Source: JANYIP01 sp031394045
GTDB lineage: Bacteria > Actinomycetota > Actinomycetes > Prado026
NCBI GenBank assembly: GCA_031394045.1
Contig: JANMWN010000344.1
Location: 1 to 21,411, forward strand
Direction: 5' to 3'
DNA length: 21,411 bases
A program made the position numbers and the translations under genes. Positions 1 through 6,576 of this stretch are shown here, in pieces. Under the pieces are notes generated by a model. The model made no database searches, had not been told where the DNA came from, and worked only from the letters and a program-made list of their open reading frames with translations. The number at the start of each line of letters is the position of its first letter. Position 1 is the stretch's first letter.

Positions 1-885
1 CATGTCGGCGTGCAGGTAGATCTGTGTGGTTTCGATGCTCTGGTGGCCGAGCCAGAGCGCGATCACGGTGATGTCGATACCGGCGTGGAGCAGTCGCATA
101 GCCGCGGTGTGACGCAGGGTGTGCGGGGTGACGTTCTTGGCGGCCAGTGTCGGGCAAGACCGGGCGGCGGCGTTGGCGTGCTTGCTCAGCCGACACGCGA
201 CGGCGTCGGTACTCATCCGGGTCCCGGTTCTGGTGGGGAACAGGACCGCTGGGTCGGTCTGAAGGCTGGACAGGTAGCGGCGCATCGTGGTGACCGTTGT
301 GGGGTCGAGCGGTGTGATGCGGCGTCTGCGCCCCTTGCCGGTGCAGGCGACGTGCGGCCCTGTTCCCAGGTGGATGTCCTGGGGTGTCAGCGAGGTCAGC
401 TCGCTGACCCGCAGTCCGGTCGTCACGGCGAGCTGGATCATGGCGTGGTCCCGTCGGCCGGCCGCAGTGTTCAGGTCCGGCGTGGCCAGCAGCGCGGTGA
501 CCTCGGGTGCGGTGAGGTAGGTCAGGTCGGTGCGGTGGTGACGCTTGGCCGGGATGTTCAGGACCTGCCGGATCGTGTCAGCGTGTTCAGGGTGACGCAC
601 AGCGGCGTAGTCGTAGAAGGAGTGGATCGCTGCCAGCCGGGCGTTGCGGGTGGTCACGCTGTTGCCGCGAACGGTCTCCAGGTGGGTGAGGAAGCTGCTG
701 ATCAACTCGGCGTTCACCTGTGAGAGGTCCAGCTGCTGCGGGGGGCTGTTGCGGGTCTCGGCGATGAAGCGGAGCAGCAGTCGCCACGTGTCGCGGTAGG
801 CCGCGACGGTGTGTGGGCTGGCGCCGAACTCGCCGACCAGCCGAGTGGTGAAGTAGGCCTGCAGGGTGGGGGCCAGGCGCGTCAT
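1..885 (-). CDS. Tyrosine recombinase, third gene of a RIT trio (3' partial)
   Basis: Site-specific DNA recombinase of the phage-integrase/XerC-XerD type, which cleaves and rejoins DNA through a phosphotyrosine. The 295 codons in the window hold an N-terminal core-binding (SAM-like) domain (about residues 1-110) and then the catalytic domain. The catalytic motifs are visible: Arg in TGLRVSELTSL, HTLRH, LGHQ, and the nucleophile Tyr at about residue 290 in QIYLHAD. The stop codon lies beyond the left edge, probably only a few dozen codons away judging by family length. The ATG at 885-883 overlaps the stop of the upstream recombinase (ATGA), so translation is probably coupled. Three tandem overlapping tyrosine recombinases are the hallmark of recombinase-in-trio (RIT) elements. 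The family assignment is firm; the role of each of the three proteins in the reaction is not known from sequence. Confidence 0.93.
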   Translation of the reverse strand, partial: MTRLAPTLQAYFTTRLVGEFGASPHTVAAYRDTWRLLLRFIAETRNSPPQQLDLSQVNAELISSFLTHLETVRGNSVTTRNARLAAIHSFYDYAAVRHPEHADTIRQVLNIPAKRHHRTDLTYLTAPEVTALLATPDLNTAAGRRDHAMIQLAVTTGLRVSELTSLTPQDIHLGTGPHVACTGKGRRRRITPLDPTTVTTMRRYLSSLQTDPAVLFPTRTGTRMSTDAVACRLSKHANAAARSCPTLAAKNVTPHTLRHTAAMRLLHAGIDITVIALWLGHQSIETTQIYLHADM

Positions 886-1838
886 GTTCGGTCTGCGCCG
901 TCTGCCCTGGCGGCGCGGTTGAGCCGTGCGGTCGCGGCCTCCATCAGCTCGGCGGTGCCGGTCAAGTACCAGTAGGTGTCGCGGGGGTCGGCGTGACCCA
1001 GCCAGGTGGCCAGCAACGGCAAGGTCGCGGCCGGGTCGGCTCCGGACCGGTAGGCGTCGAGCATGGTGTTCACGGCGAAGGTGTGTCTAAGGTCGTGCGG
1101 CCGGGGACGGCTTGCCGATGAGGCGGCGCTCAACCCGGCTCGTTCGGCGAGGGCACGAAACGTGGGGTGGATGCTGCCGCGGCCGATCCGGGTCCCTCGG
1201 GTGGAGATCAGCAGCGCTGGGCAGTGCGCGGCGGGCAGCAGCTGACTGCGCGTTTTGAGGTAGTCCATCAGGGCGCCGGCGACCGTGGGATGTAGGGGCA
1301 GCAGACGGGTCTTACCGTACTTTCCAGTCACGGTCAGCGTTGCCTCGTGCAGGTCGACGTCGCTGACGTCCAGCCCGATCGCCTCACCGGTGCGGACCCC
1401 CGTGGCGGCCTGCAGCGACAGCAGGGTCCGGAACGTGACCGCACGGAACTGCGGACGTAGTTGGTCCGCGGCAGCGAGCAGCCCGTCGATCTGTTCCTGG
1501 CTATAGATGAAAGGGGTGGGTCGGGTTGCTCGGGCCGGCAGCAGCCGGGCTGGTGGCACTTCGATCCTGTGGTCAAGCAGCTGCGCCCACCGGGCGAACA
1601 GCCTGATCGCGGACAGCCGCAGCGCCTGCGAACGGGCCGATGACTCGGCGGAAGCGGTGGCGAACCGCACCGCGTGTTCGACGGTAACCATCTGCGCGTC
1701 GCAGCGGTCGAGGTAGTCGGCGAAGGCAGACAACACCCGGCCGTCTCCTTCAAGCTTGTATCCGAGGGCGCGACGCATACCCAGGTAGTCACTGATCAGC
1801 TTCCGCAGCTCCGGGACCGGGGCCGAGGCGCCGGTCAT
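882..1838 (-). CDS. Tyrosine recombinase, second gene of a RIT trio
   Basis: A 318-residue phage-integrase-family recombinase. An N-terminal SAM-like DNA-binding part covers about the first 110 residues. The catalytic domain follows, with TGVRTGEAIGL (first Arg), HDLRHTF, LGHADPRDT and the nucleophile Tyr in the YWYLTG segment, so it looks catalytically intact. It overlaps both neighbours by four bases: its ATG at 1838-1836 sits on the stop of the upstream recombinase, and its TGA overlaps the start of the downstream one. This gives one transcription and translation unit of three. Length and order fit the middle member of a recombinase-in-trio element. Neither xis-like nor cargo genes are visible between the trio members. 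Confidence 0.94.
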   Translation of the reverse strand: MTGASAPVPELRKLISDYLGMRRALGYKLEGDGRVLSAFADYLDRCDAQMVTVEHAVRFATASAESSARSQALRLSAIRLFARWAQLLDHRIEVPPARLLPARATRPTPFIYSQEQIDGLLAAADQLRPQFRAVTFRTLLSLQAATGVRTGEAIGLDVSDVDLHEATLTVTGKYGKTRLLPLHPTVAGALMDYLKTRSQLLPAAHCPALLISTRGTRIGRGSIHPTFRALAERAGLSAASSASRPRPHDLRHTFAVNTMLDAYRSGADPAATLPLLATWLGHADPRDTYWYLTGTAELMEAATARLNRAARADGADRT

Positions 1839-3075
1839 CGCGGGTCACCCTTGCCGGCCGCGTGCGGCGCCCTGGGCCAGGGCCGCGCCAGCGCGGCCAG
1901 CCGGGAACGGTCGACCTTCGCGTAGATGACAGTGCTCGCCACGCCCTGGTGGCGCAGCAGCTGGGCGACCTCATCCAGACTCGCGCCGGCGTTGAGAGTC
2001 TCACTCGCGGCGGTGTGCCGCAGCCGGTGACCGTGCACTGTGCCCAGACCGGCGCGGCGGGCCGCTCGGGCGACGATGCAGCTGACGCTGCTGGGGCCCA
2101 GTGGGGTGAACGGTGCGACAGCTCGCACGAACACCGTGCGCTCCGGTGTGGGCGGCCGGCCACTGCGCAGATAACCCACCAGTGCCTCGCCGACATCGGT
2201 TGGCAGCGGCATCCGGTCGACACGGCCGCCCTTTCCTGCGACAAGGACCGTCCCGCTGATCCAGTCGATGTCGTCGAGGCGCAACGCAGCGACCTCGGCG
2301 TTGCGCAGTGCCAGGCGTCGCATCAGCACAATCACGGCACGATCTCGACAGCCCACCGGATCGGCTGGGTCACACACCTCGAGCAACGCCCTGACCTGAT
2401 CCGGGGGCAGTGGTTGCGGGAGGCCGGACAACCGCCATCGGGCGATCGAGGGGACCGCCGCGGTCAGGTCCTTGGACAACAACCCTTGGGCGTTCCCGAA
2501 CCTCAGCAGCGACCGCAGCGCCGTCGTGGTCATCTGCGCCGACTTGCCCGACATCGCCGGCAGGGTACTGGCGAGGAAGGCGACCAGTTCGGCCACGCTG
2601 ACATCGCGTGTCCGGTCGATGCCCGGTGGGCAAAGAAGCTGCTCAACGAAGGGCCGGACCCAATGGGCGTAGGCGACAGCGACCGGCGCGCTCAGGGCGC
2701 GCTCGTCGAGCAGGAACTGCTCGAACTGACCGAGCAGAATCTGCGCCGCTGTCGTTGGGGGCACGGTCAGCGGCTCGGGACCGCTCCCGCCCGACGCAGA
2801 TAGCCAACGATGGGGTCCAGCGCCCGTGCTGACGTGAGGTTGACGTAGGACTTCCGACGTTCCGTCACGAAGGCGTCGAGCACCACAGGGGTCAACTCGG
2901 CCAGGCCAAGCCCCGAAGCGTCCAACCATCGGGACAAGTGCGCCGTCAGTCGCATCAACTCCGACGCTGTCGTCGTTGCGTATCCAAGCGACCGCAGCTC
3001 GTGGACCAGGCCTTCTGCAAACCCGACCACCGGCCCGGACATCCGAACTCGCGACGGATCAGAAACACTGTGCAT
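1835..3075 (-). pseudogene. Tyrosine recombinase, first gene of a RIT trio, split by a -1 frameshift
   Basis: The gene would encode about 413 residues. The start at 3075 (ATG) follows a strong ribosome-binding site. The first about 100 residues form the N-terminal domain seen in this recombinase class (FAEGLVHELRSLGY, LTAHLSRWLDASGLG, LTPVVLDAFV) and end at a stop at 2767-2769. The rest of the protein continues in another frame from about 2778: core-binding domain, then catalytic motifs with Arg in LALRNAEV, HRLRH, LLRHQ and Tyr in STVIYAKVD. Family alignment from memory puts the switch at GAVP|EPLTVPP, meaning one base is missing at a short C run (2777-2780). It could be a real inactivating deletion, a sequencing error or recoding; no convincing slippery heptamer is visible. 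The part after the shift is intact and still overlaps the second recombinase by ATGA. Confidence 0.85.
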
Positions 3076-3084
3076 GACTACGTT

Positions 3085-3090
3085 CCTCCT
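3085..3090 (-). promoter_or_regulatory. Strong ribosome-binding site of the RIT trio
   Basis: On the minus strand AGGAGG is followed by nine bases and the ATG at 3075-3073. It decides the start of the first recombinase and supports the N-terminal frame as the genuine beginning of the gene, rather than an internal start in the downstream frame. Confidence 0.8.
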
Positions 3091-3125
3091 GGAAGGGAGA
3101 GCCCAGCGTCAACCCGCACGCAGTG

Positions 3126-3207
3126 TTATGCCGACCTCGATCATTGCGTTGCCGCACCCCGCAGGCGGATCAAGCCCCAGGTCGGCATAACCAGGACATC
3201 GGCATAA
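3126..3207. repeat. Terminal repeat array of the RIT element
   Basis: TTATGCCGACCT at 3126-3137 is matched by the perfect inverted copy AGGTCGGCATAA at 3179-3190, 41 bases apart. A third, shorter copy (TCGGCATAA, 3199-3207) follows in the same direction as the second. The array lies between the RIT start codon and the point where the ISL3 transposase gene resumes (about 3208). It therefore marks the upstream terminus of the inserted element and probably the recombinase-binding sites. The other terminus lies beyond the left edge. Confidence 0.75.
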
Positions 3208-3971
3208 AAGGGATCCCGCACCGGCACCGCGTCAGGGAGTTCCTCGGTGGTGGCGGTCTTGAAGCCGGTGAACCCGTCCATCGCCACCACCTCCACGGCG
3301 TCGCGCCATGCCTGCGGCCGTTCGGCCAGCCACGTCTTGAACGCGCTCTTAGAACGGCCCTGGACCATGTCCAGCAGCCGCGCCGGGCCGGTCCCGTCCC
3401 GGATGCCGGTCAGGTCGATGATCACCGTGACGTACTTGTCGCCTCCGCGGGTGTGCCGCCACACATGCTCATCGACCCCGATCACAGCCACGCCGTCGAA
3501 CCGGGCCGGATCGTCGATCAAGACCCGCTTGCCCTCGGCCAGGACGGCGTCGTTGGCGGTGTTCCACGACACCCCGAGCCCTTCGGCGACCCGGGCCACC
3601 GTCAAGTGCTGGACCACGATCGCTTCCAGTGCCCACCGCAGCCCACGGCGCGAAAGCTTCGCCCGCGGCTGCGCCGCCAGGCAGGTGTCTTGTCGCCACA
3701 CCCGCCCGCAACCGGTACACCGGTAACGACGGACCGTGACCACCAACGTGGTCGGTCGCCAACCCAACGGCTCGTGCGCCAGCCGGCGAGTCACCGTGTC
3801 CCGGGGCACCCCTACACAGCCACAACGGCGACACCACAGATCCGGGGCCACGACCCGGCACGCCAGGACAGCACGATCGGCTTCGAGCCGCTGCCCGGTC
3901 ACCTCCAAACCCAGCTCATCCAGGCGGCAGAACGTGGTCAGGTCAGGGCAACCGAAGGTAATGTCAGGCAC
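3141..3971 (-). pseudogene. ISL3-family transposase, 5' part only, interrupted by the RIT element
   Basis: Reads from a GTG at 3971. Residues about 30-100 carry the zinc-ribbon of ISL3 transposases (CRRCGC ... CTGCGRVW), followed by a helix-turn-helix region (VARVAEGLGVSWNTANDAV). The start of the DDE catalytic domain has the first Asp in VIGVDEH and the second in VAMDGFTGFKTA. Homology ends just after VPVRDPF at about 3208. The last about 20 residues to the stop at 3141 (beginning YADVLVMP) come from the terminal repeats of the RIT element. A complete ISL3 transposase is usually over 400 residues, so the catalytic Glu and the whole C-terminal region are missing and the protein should be inactive. 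The C-terminal half is expected beyond the left window edge if the RIT insertion is simple. Confidence 0.88.
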
Positions 3972-4026
3972 GTCGAGGTCTTCCTGGTGGGCAGCGTCAG
4001 AACTCCCATCATCGGAAGACCTCGAC
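3972..4026. repeat. Perfect 13-bp inverted repeat in the ISL3 leader
   Basis: GTCGAGGTCTTCC (3972-3984) and GGAAGACCTCGAC (4014-4026) are perfect inverted copies separated by 29 bases, directly upstream of the transposase GTG start. In the transcript this would form a hairpin next to the ribosome-binding site (AGGAAG), which could restrain translation or act as a transposase-binding site. The function is inferred only. Confidence 0.6.
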
Positions 4027-4050
4027 CTCTACCCGGCGACCGACGCGCCG

Positions 4051-4080
4051 CAAGCTCTACACCCTCGATTGTGAAGAGCC
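4051..4080 (-). repeat. ISL3-type terminal inverted repeat (5' end of the element)
   Basis: Read on the minus strand from 4080, the sequence begins GGCTCTTCACAATCGAGGG, the GGCTCTTC terminus typical of ISL3-family elements. It lies about 110 bp upstream of the transposase start. Immediately outside it, at 4081 onwards, begins an interrupted DDE transposase gene, so this is a real insertion boundary. Confidence 0.75.
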
Positions 4081-4081
4081 A

Positions 4082-4728
4082 CCAAACCGGGGTCCGCTGC
4101 TCAAGGACGCGATCGCGATCCGGTCCTGGACGCATTGGGACGATGCGGTGCCTAGGTTCGTGGAGATCGATCTGATCGGCCGTGAGGGTGGCAACACGGT
4201 CGGTGACCACGCGTACACGCTGAGGTGACCGATATCGCGACGGGTTGGACCGAGAACCGGTCGATGCGTAACAAGGCCCAGACGTGGGTGCTGGCCGCGC
4301 TGGAGGACACCGGCAAGGTGCCGCCGTTCCCGCTGCTGCGGGTCGACTCCGACAACGGCAGCGAGTTCATCAACTACCACTTACTGGCCTGGTGCGAACA
4401 GCGGAAGATCACCTTCTTCCCGCCCGGGGTACAGCAACCACGGTGCGCACGTGGAGCAGAAGAACTGGGCCGTGGTGCGGACCGTGGTCGGCTACCACCG
4501 CTACGACGCCCCCCAGAGCTGCTTCTCCTGAACAAGATCTGGGTCCTGCAGTCCAAGATCCCGAACTTCTTCCTGGCCCAGCAGAACTGATCTCCAAGGT
4601 CCGTGACGGGGCGAAGGTCACCAAGAAGTACGACCTGCCGACCGCCCCCCACCAGCGGGCCGCAGTTTCGCCCGGGTCGACGCAAAAGGCGCCGCCTGGC
4701 AGACCCGACGCTGTACGATTTTGACTCA
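4082..4728 (+). pseudogene. Decayed DDE (rve-type) integrase-core transposase
   Basis: Remnant of an integrase-core transposase. Recognisable stretches in order are GPLLKDAIAIRSW and FVEIDLIGREGGNTVG (first catalytic Asp), then TDIATGWTENRS and LLRVDSDNGSEFIN (second Asp), then HVEQKNWAVVR, LLLLNKIWVLQSK and LISKVRDGAKVTKKYD. They lie in different reading frames. One base is missing near 4220 (where TLTVTD is expected). A frame slip near 4430 is restored near 4510, and another occurs near 4590. The 5' part is absent because the ISL3 terminus at 4080 cuts into it. The 3' limit is approximate. The gene is certainly non-functional and served as a landing site for later insertions. Confidence 0.85.
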
Positions 4729-4810
4729 GGGCGTCGCCCGAGCCTTCGCGGCCAGCGAGCATGAACTGATTCATCAGTGCGGTCGATGTGTCTCCGACGG
4801 AGGTATGTTT

Positions 4811-5911
4811 GTGCCTGTGACGCCCGCCGGGCAGAACAGTACGCGAGGCACTTCCGGCGGCGGCTGTGAACCCCTAGTAATAGCCCTGCTCATCCCCATG
4901 CATGGCCCGGCGGGCATCTTCGGTCCCTCCTGCGAGCTCTGTGCCCGGCTGGCAGTGGAGGAGATCAATTCGGCCGGCGGCGTCCTCGGACGGGAACTTC
5001 AGCTGCTGGTCGTGGATGGCGGGGCAGCGCCGCAGCGGGTAGCCGACGAGGTAGACCGGCTGCTCCGGGCAGGACATATCAAGGGCGTTGTGGGCTGGCA
5101 CACCTCGGCCGTACGGCAGGCCGTTGCGGCGCGCATCGCCCAACGGGTCCCATACATCTACACCGCCTTATATGAGGGTGGCGAGGTCACGCCCGGCGTG
5201 TTCATGACCGGCGAGACGCCGGAGCGTCAGGTCGTCGCGGCACTGCGCTGGATGTCGCAGGAGGCGGGCGTTCCGCGCTGGAGCATTGTCGGTAACGACT
5301 ACGTCTGGCCGCGACGCACGGCTGCAGCAGTGCGTGGTTCGGCCGATGCCTGCGGCGTTGAGATCCGCGAAGAGATCTTCGTCCGACTGGGCAGCACGGA
5401 CTTCAGCCCGGCCCTTCGCCAACTTGAGGAGAGCGAGTGCGACGGCGTCCTCATGCTGTTGTTGGGAGACGACGGAGTGAAGTTCAACCGCCAGTTCGCT
5501 GCGACGGGGCTCGACGGGCGTTGCGTGCGGCTGAGCCCGCTCATGGACGAGAACATGTTGCTGGCGACCGGCGCCTCGAACACGCGACGCATGTTCTCTA
5601 CAGCGGGCTACTTCGAAGCGCTGCCGACGTCGCACAGCCTCGAGTTCAGCGGGCGTTACGCCCGCCGCTTCGGTCAGCAGTCACCCGTGCTGAACAGCAT
5701 GGGCGAGTCGTGTTACGAGGGCGTGCGGCTGCTGGCGGAGTTGGCCAGAGGGGCCGGCTCGCTGGACGTCCCGCGTGTGTGCGCCGCCGCGTCTGGCGTC
5801 TCCTACACGGGTCCGCGCGGCGAGGTCCGGTTGAGGGGCCGGCACCTGCAGCAGCAGGTCTATCTCGCTCAGGCATCCGGGCTGGAGCTCGACGTCTTGG
5901 CGACCCTCTGA
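4811..5911 (+). CDS. AmiC-like amide sensor (type I periplasmic-binding fold, Peripla_BP_6)
   Basis: About 366 residues with the Leu/Ile/Val- and amide-binding fold. The N-terminal lobe begins PLVIALLIPMHGPAGIFGPSCELCARLAVEEIN and contains GVVGWHTSAVRQAV and VPYIYTALYEGGE; the second lobe contains NDYVWPRR, LGSTDFSPALRQLEES and the C-terminal SYTGPRGEVRLRGRHLQQQVYLA. It resembles AmiC of Pseudomonas (cytoplasmic sensor of aliphatic amides) and the urea/short-chain amide binding proteins. No signal peptide or lipobox is visible, which favours a cytoplasmic sensor over a transport component. GTG at 4811 is chosen because GGAGG (4799-4803) is seven bases upstream; ATG at 4805 is too close. It lies upstream of the formamidase gene on the same strand, suggesting control of that operon. 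No AmiR-type partner and no ABC permease genes are seen in the window. Confidence 0.8.
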   Translation: MPVTPAGQNSTRGTSGGGCEPLVIALLIPMHGPAGIFGPSCELCARLAVEEINSAGGVLGRELQLLVVDGGAAPQRVADEVDRLLRAGHIKGVVGWHTSAVRQAVAARIAQRVPYIYTALYEGGEVTPGVFMTGETPERQVVAALRWMSQEAGVPRWSIVGNDYVWPRRTAAAVRGSADACGVEIREEIFVRLGSTDFSPALRQLEESECDGVLMLLLGDDGVKFNRQFAATGLDGRCVRLSPLMDENMLLATGASNTRRMFSTAGYFEALPTSHSLEFSGRYARRFGQQSPVLNSMGESCYEGVRLLAELARGAGSLDVPRVCAAASGVSYTGPRGEVRLRGRHLQQQVYLAQASGLELDVLATL

Positions 5912-6338
5912 CCGCGCGACGGCCATCTCGGCAGCGGGTTCCGTGGACAGCGCCACCCGCAGTGTCCACGGCCGCTGAGGTCAGTGTGCACCCGGCGAGT
6001 CGCCGAGCGCATTAGCCGTCGGAACTGGCGGTCGTGCTCCCGTAGCGGCCTCTCCTGCGCCCGGCTGGGACCGCCCTTGACGGCGGTGACGTTGGCCCGA
6101 GCCTGACAGGCGGGTCGGGCTCGCCCCAGTCCAGACGGTGGGAGTCGTGCCGTATCGGACAGGGACGCCGCCCGGCTGGCGTGCCTCTCACGAGCGCTGG
6201 GTGGAGATCGGGCGCTGAGTCTCCCGGCCCCCGCTGGGCTTCCAGCGTCAGCCGTGGGCGACTTCAGCCCCAGGCGGCCAGGTGACAGCTCCCCTGCGGC
6301 CGGCGCATCGAGGTCCAGGGAGTCTGTTGGGTCGGGGG
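5912..6338. other. Intergenic region between the sensor and formamidase genes
   Basis: No convincing gene is seen in these about 430 bases on either strand. Open frames exist but their translations are Arg/Pro-rich and resemble no family I know. The stretch contains a hairpin shortly after the sensor gene and ends at the formamidase promoter. Old mobile DNA cannot be excluded. Confidence 0.5.
5941..5971 (+). terminator. Hairpin downstream of the AmiC-like gene
   Basis: CCGTGGACA (5941-5949) and TGTCCACGG (5963-5971) form a perfect 9-bp stem with a 13-base loop, 30 bases after the stop codon. No U-tract follows, as is common in actinobacteria, so termination is plausible but unproven. Confidence 0.55.
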
Positions 6339-6367
6339 TTGACGTCCCCTGGCACGCTTGATACTTT
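6339..6367 (+). promoter_or_regulatory. Sigma-70-type promoter of the formamidase operon
   Basis: TTGACG (6339-6344) and TACTTT (6362-6367) are separated by 17 bases, matching the -35 and -10 consensus well. The predicted transcript would start near 6374, leaving about 200 bases of leader before the formamidase start. Confidence 0.6.
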
Positions 6368-6379
6368 CCATTGGAAGTA
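6362..6379. promoter_or_regulatory. Imperfect palindrome over the -10 element (candidate operator)
   Basis: TACTTTCCATTGGAAGTA has outer arms TACTT/AAGTA and an inner TCCA-T-TGGA. It begins exactly at the -10 hexamer and covers the predicted start site, the usual position for a repressor operator. The cognate regulator is not identified. Confidence 0.5.
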
Positions 6380-6426
6380 ATCCCGACCAAGTACCTGATC
6401 GCTATTCAAGGCAACGCAGCGCAGCG

Positions 6427-6517
6427 CCGGTAGGACCGGACAGACCAACATGTCTGTGCTGTACCTCGTGCTCCTCCGACCTGTTCGGCCAAGCCAGCAC
6501 TGATGTTGCGGTGCTGG
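6427..6517 (+). promoter_or_regulatory. Three-hairpin structured leader upstream of formamidase
   Basis: Three perfect or near-perfect stems lie in the predicted 5' leader. The first is CCGGT/ACCGG (6427-6439, 3-base loop). The second is ACAGAC/GTCTGT (6440-6457, 6-base loop), stacked directly on it. The third is CCAGCAC/GTGCTGG (6494-6517), which can extend to nine pairs with a 6-base loop. It ends 59 bases before the GTG start. It could be an attenuator, riboswitch or protein-binding leader; I do not recognise a known riboswitch class. Confidence 0.45.
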
Positions 6518-6576
6518 GGCATCTCCCGATGACTTCCCTCATCACTCCTCCAGCCCTGCAACCCCAGGAGACTTTC

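Noticed and set aside
3123..4175. Long plus-strand open frame opposite the ISL3 transposase
   Set aside because: Low-complexity His/Pro/Arg-rich translation, antisense to a recognisable transposase.
5869..6390. Minus-strand open frame of about 170 codons between the sensor and formamidase genes
   Set aside because: Arg/Pro/Ala-rich composition, no known motif, overlaps the sensor gene end and the promoter; not supportable as a gene.
6427..6517. ANTAR-protein binding leader (two hexaloop hairpins)
   Set aside because: Two hairpins can present hexaloops (CAACAU and AUGUUG), but neither has the A1/G4 pattern known for ANTAR targets, and no ANTAR gene is nearby.
6358..6576. Upstream extension of the formamidase frame by 73 codons
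   Set aside because: The extension would start inside the predicted promoter, has no family similarity, and a good ribosome-binding site precedes the GTG at 6577, which gives the standard N-terminus.
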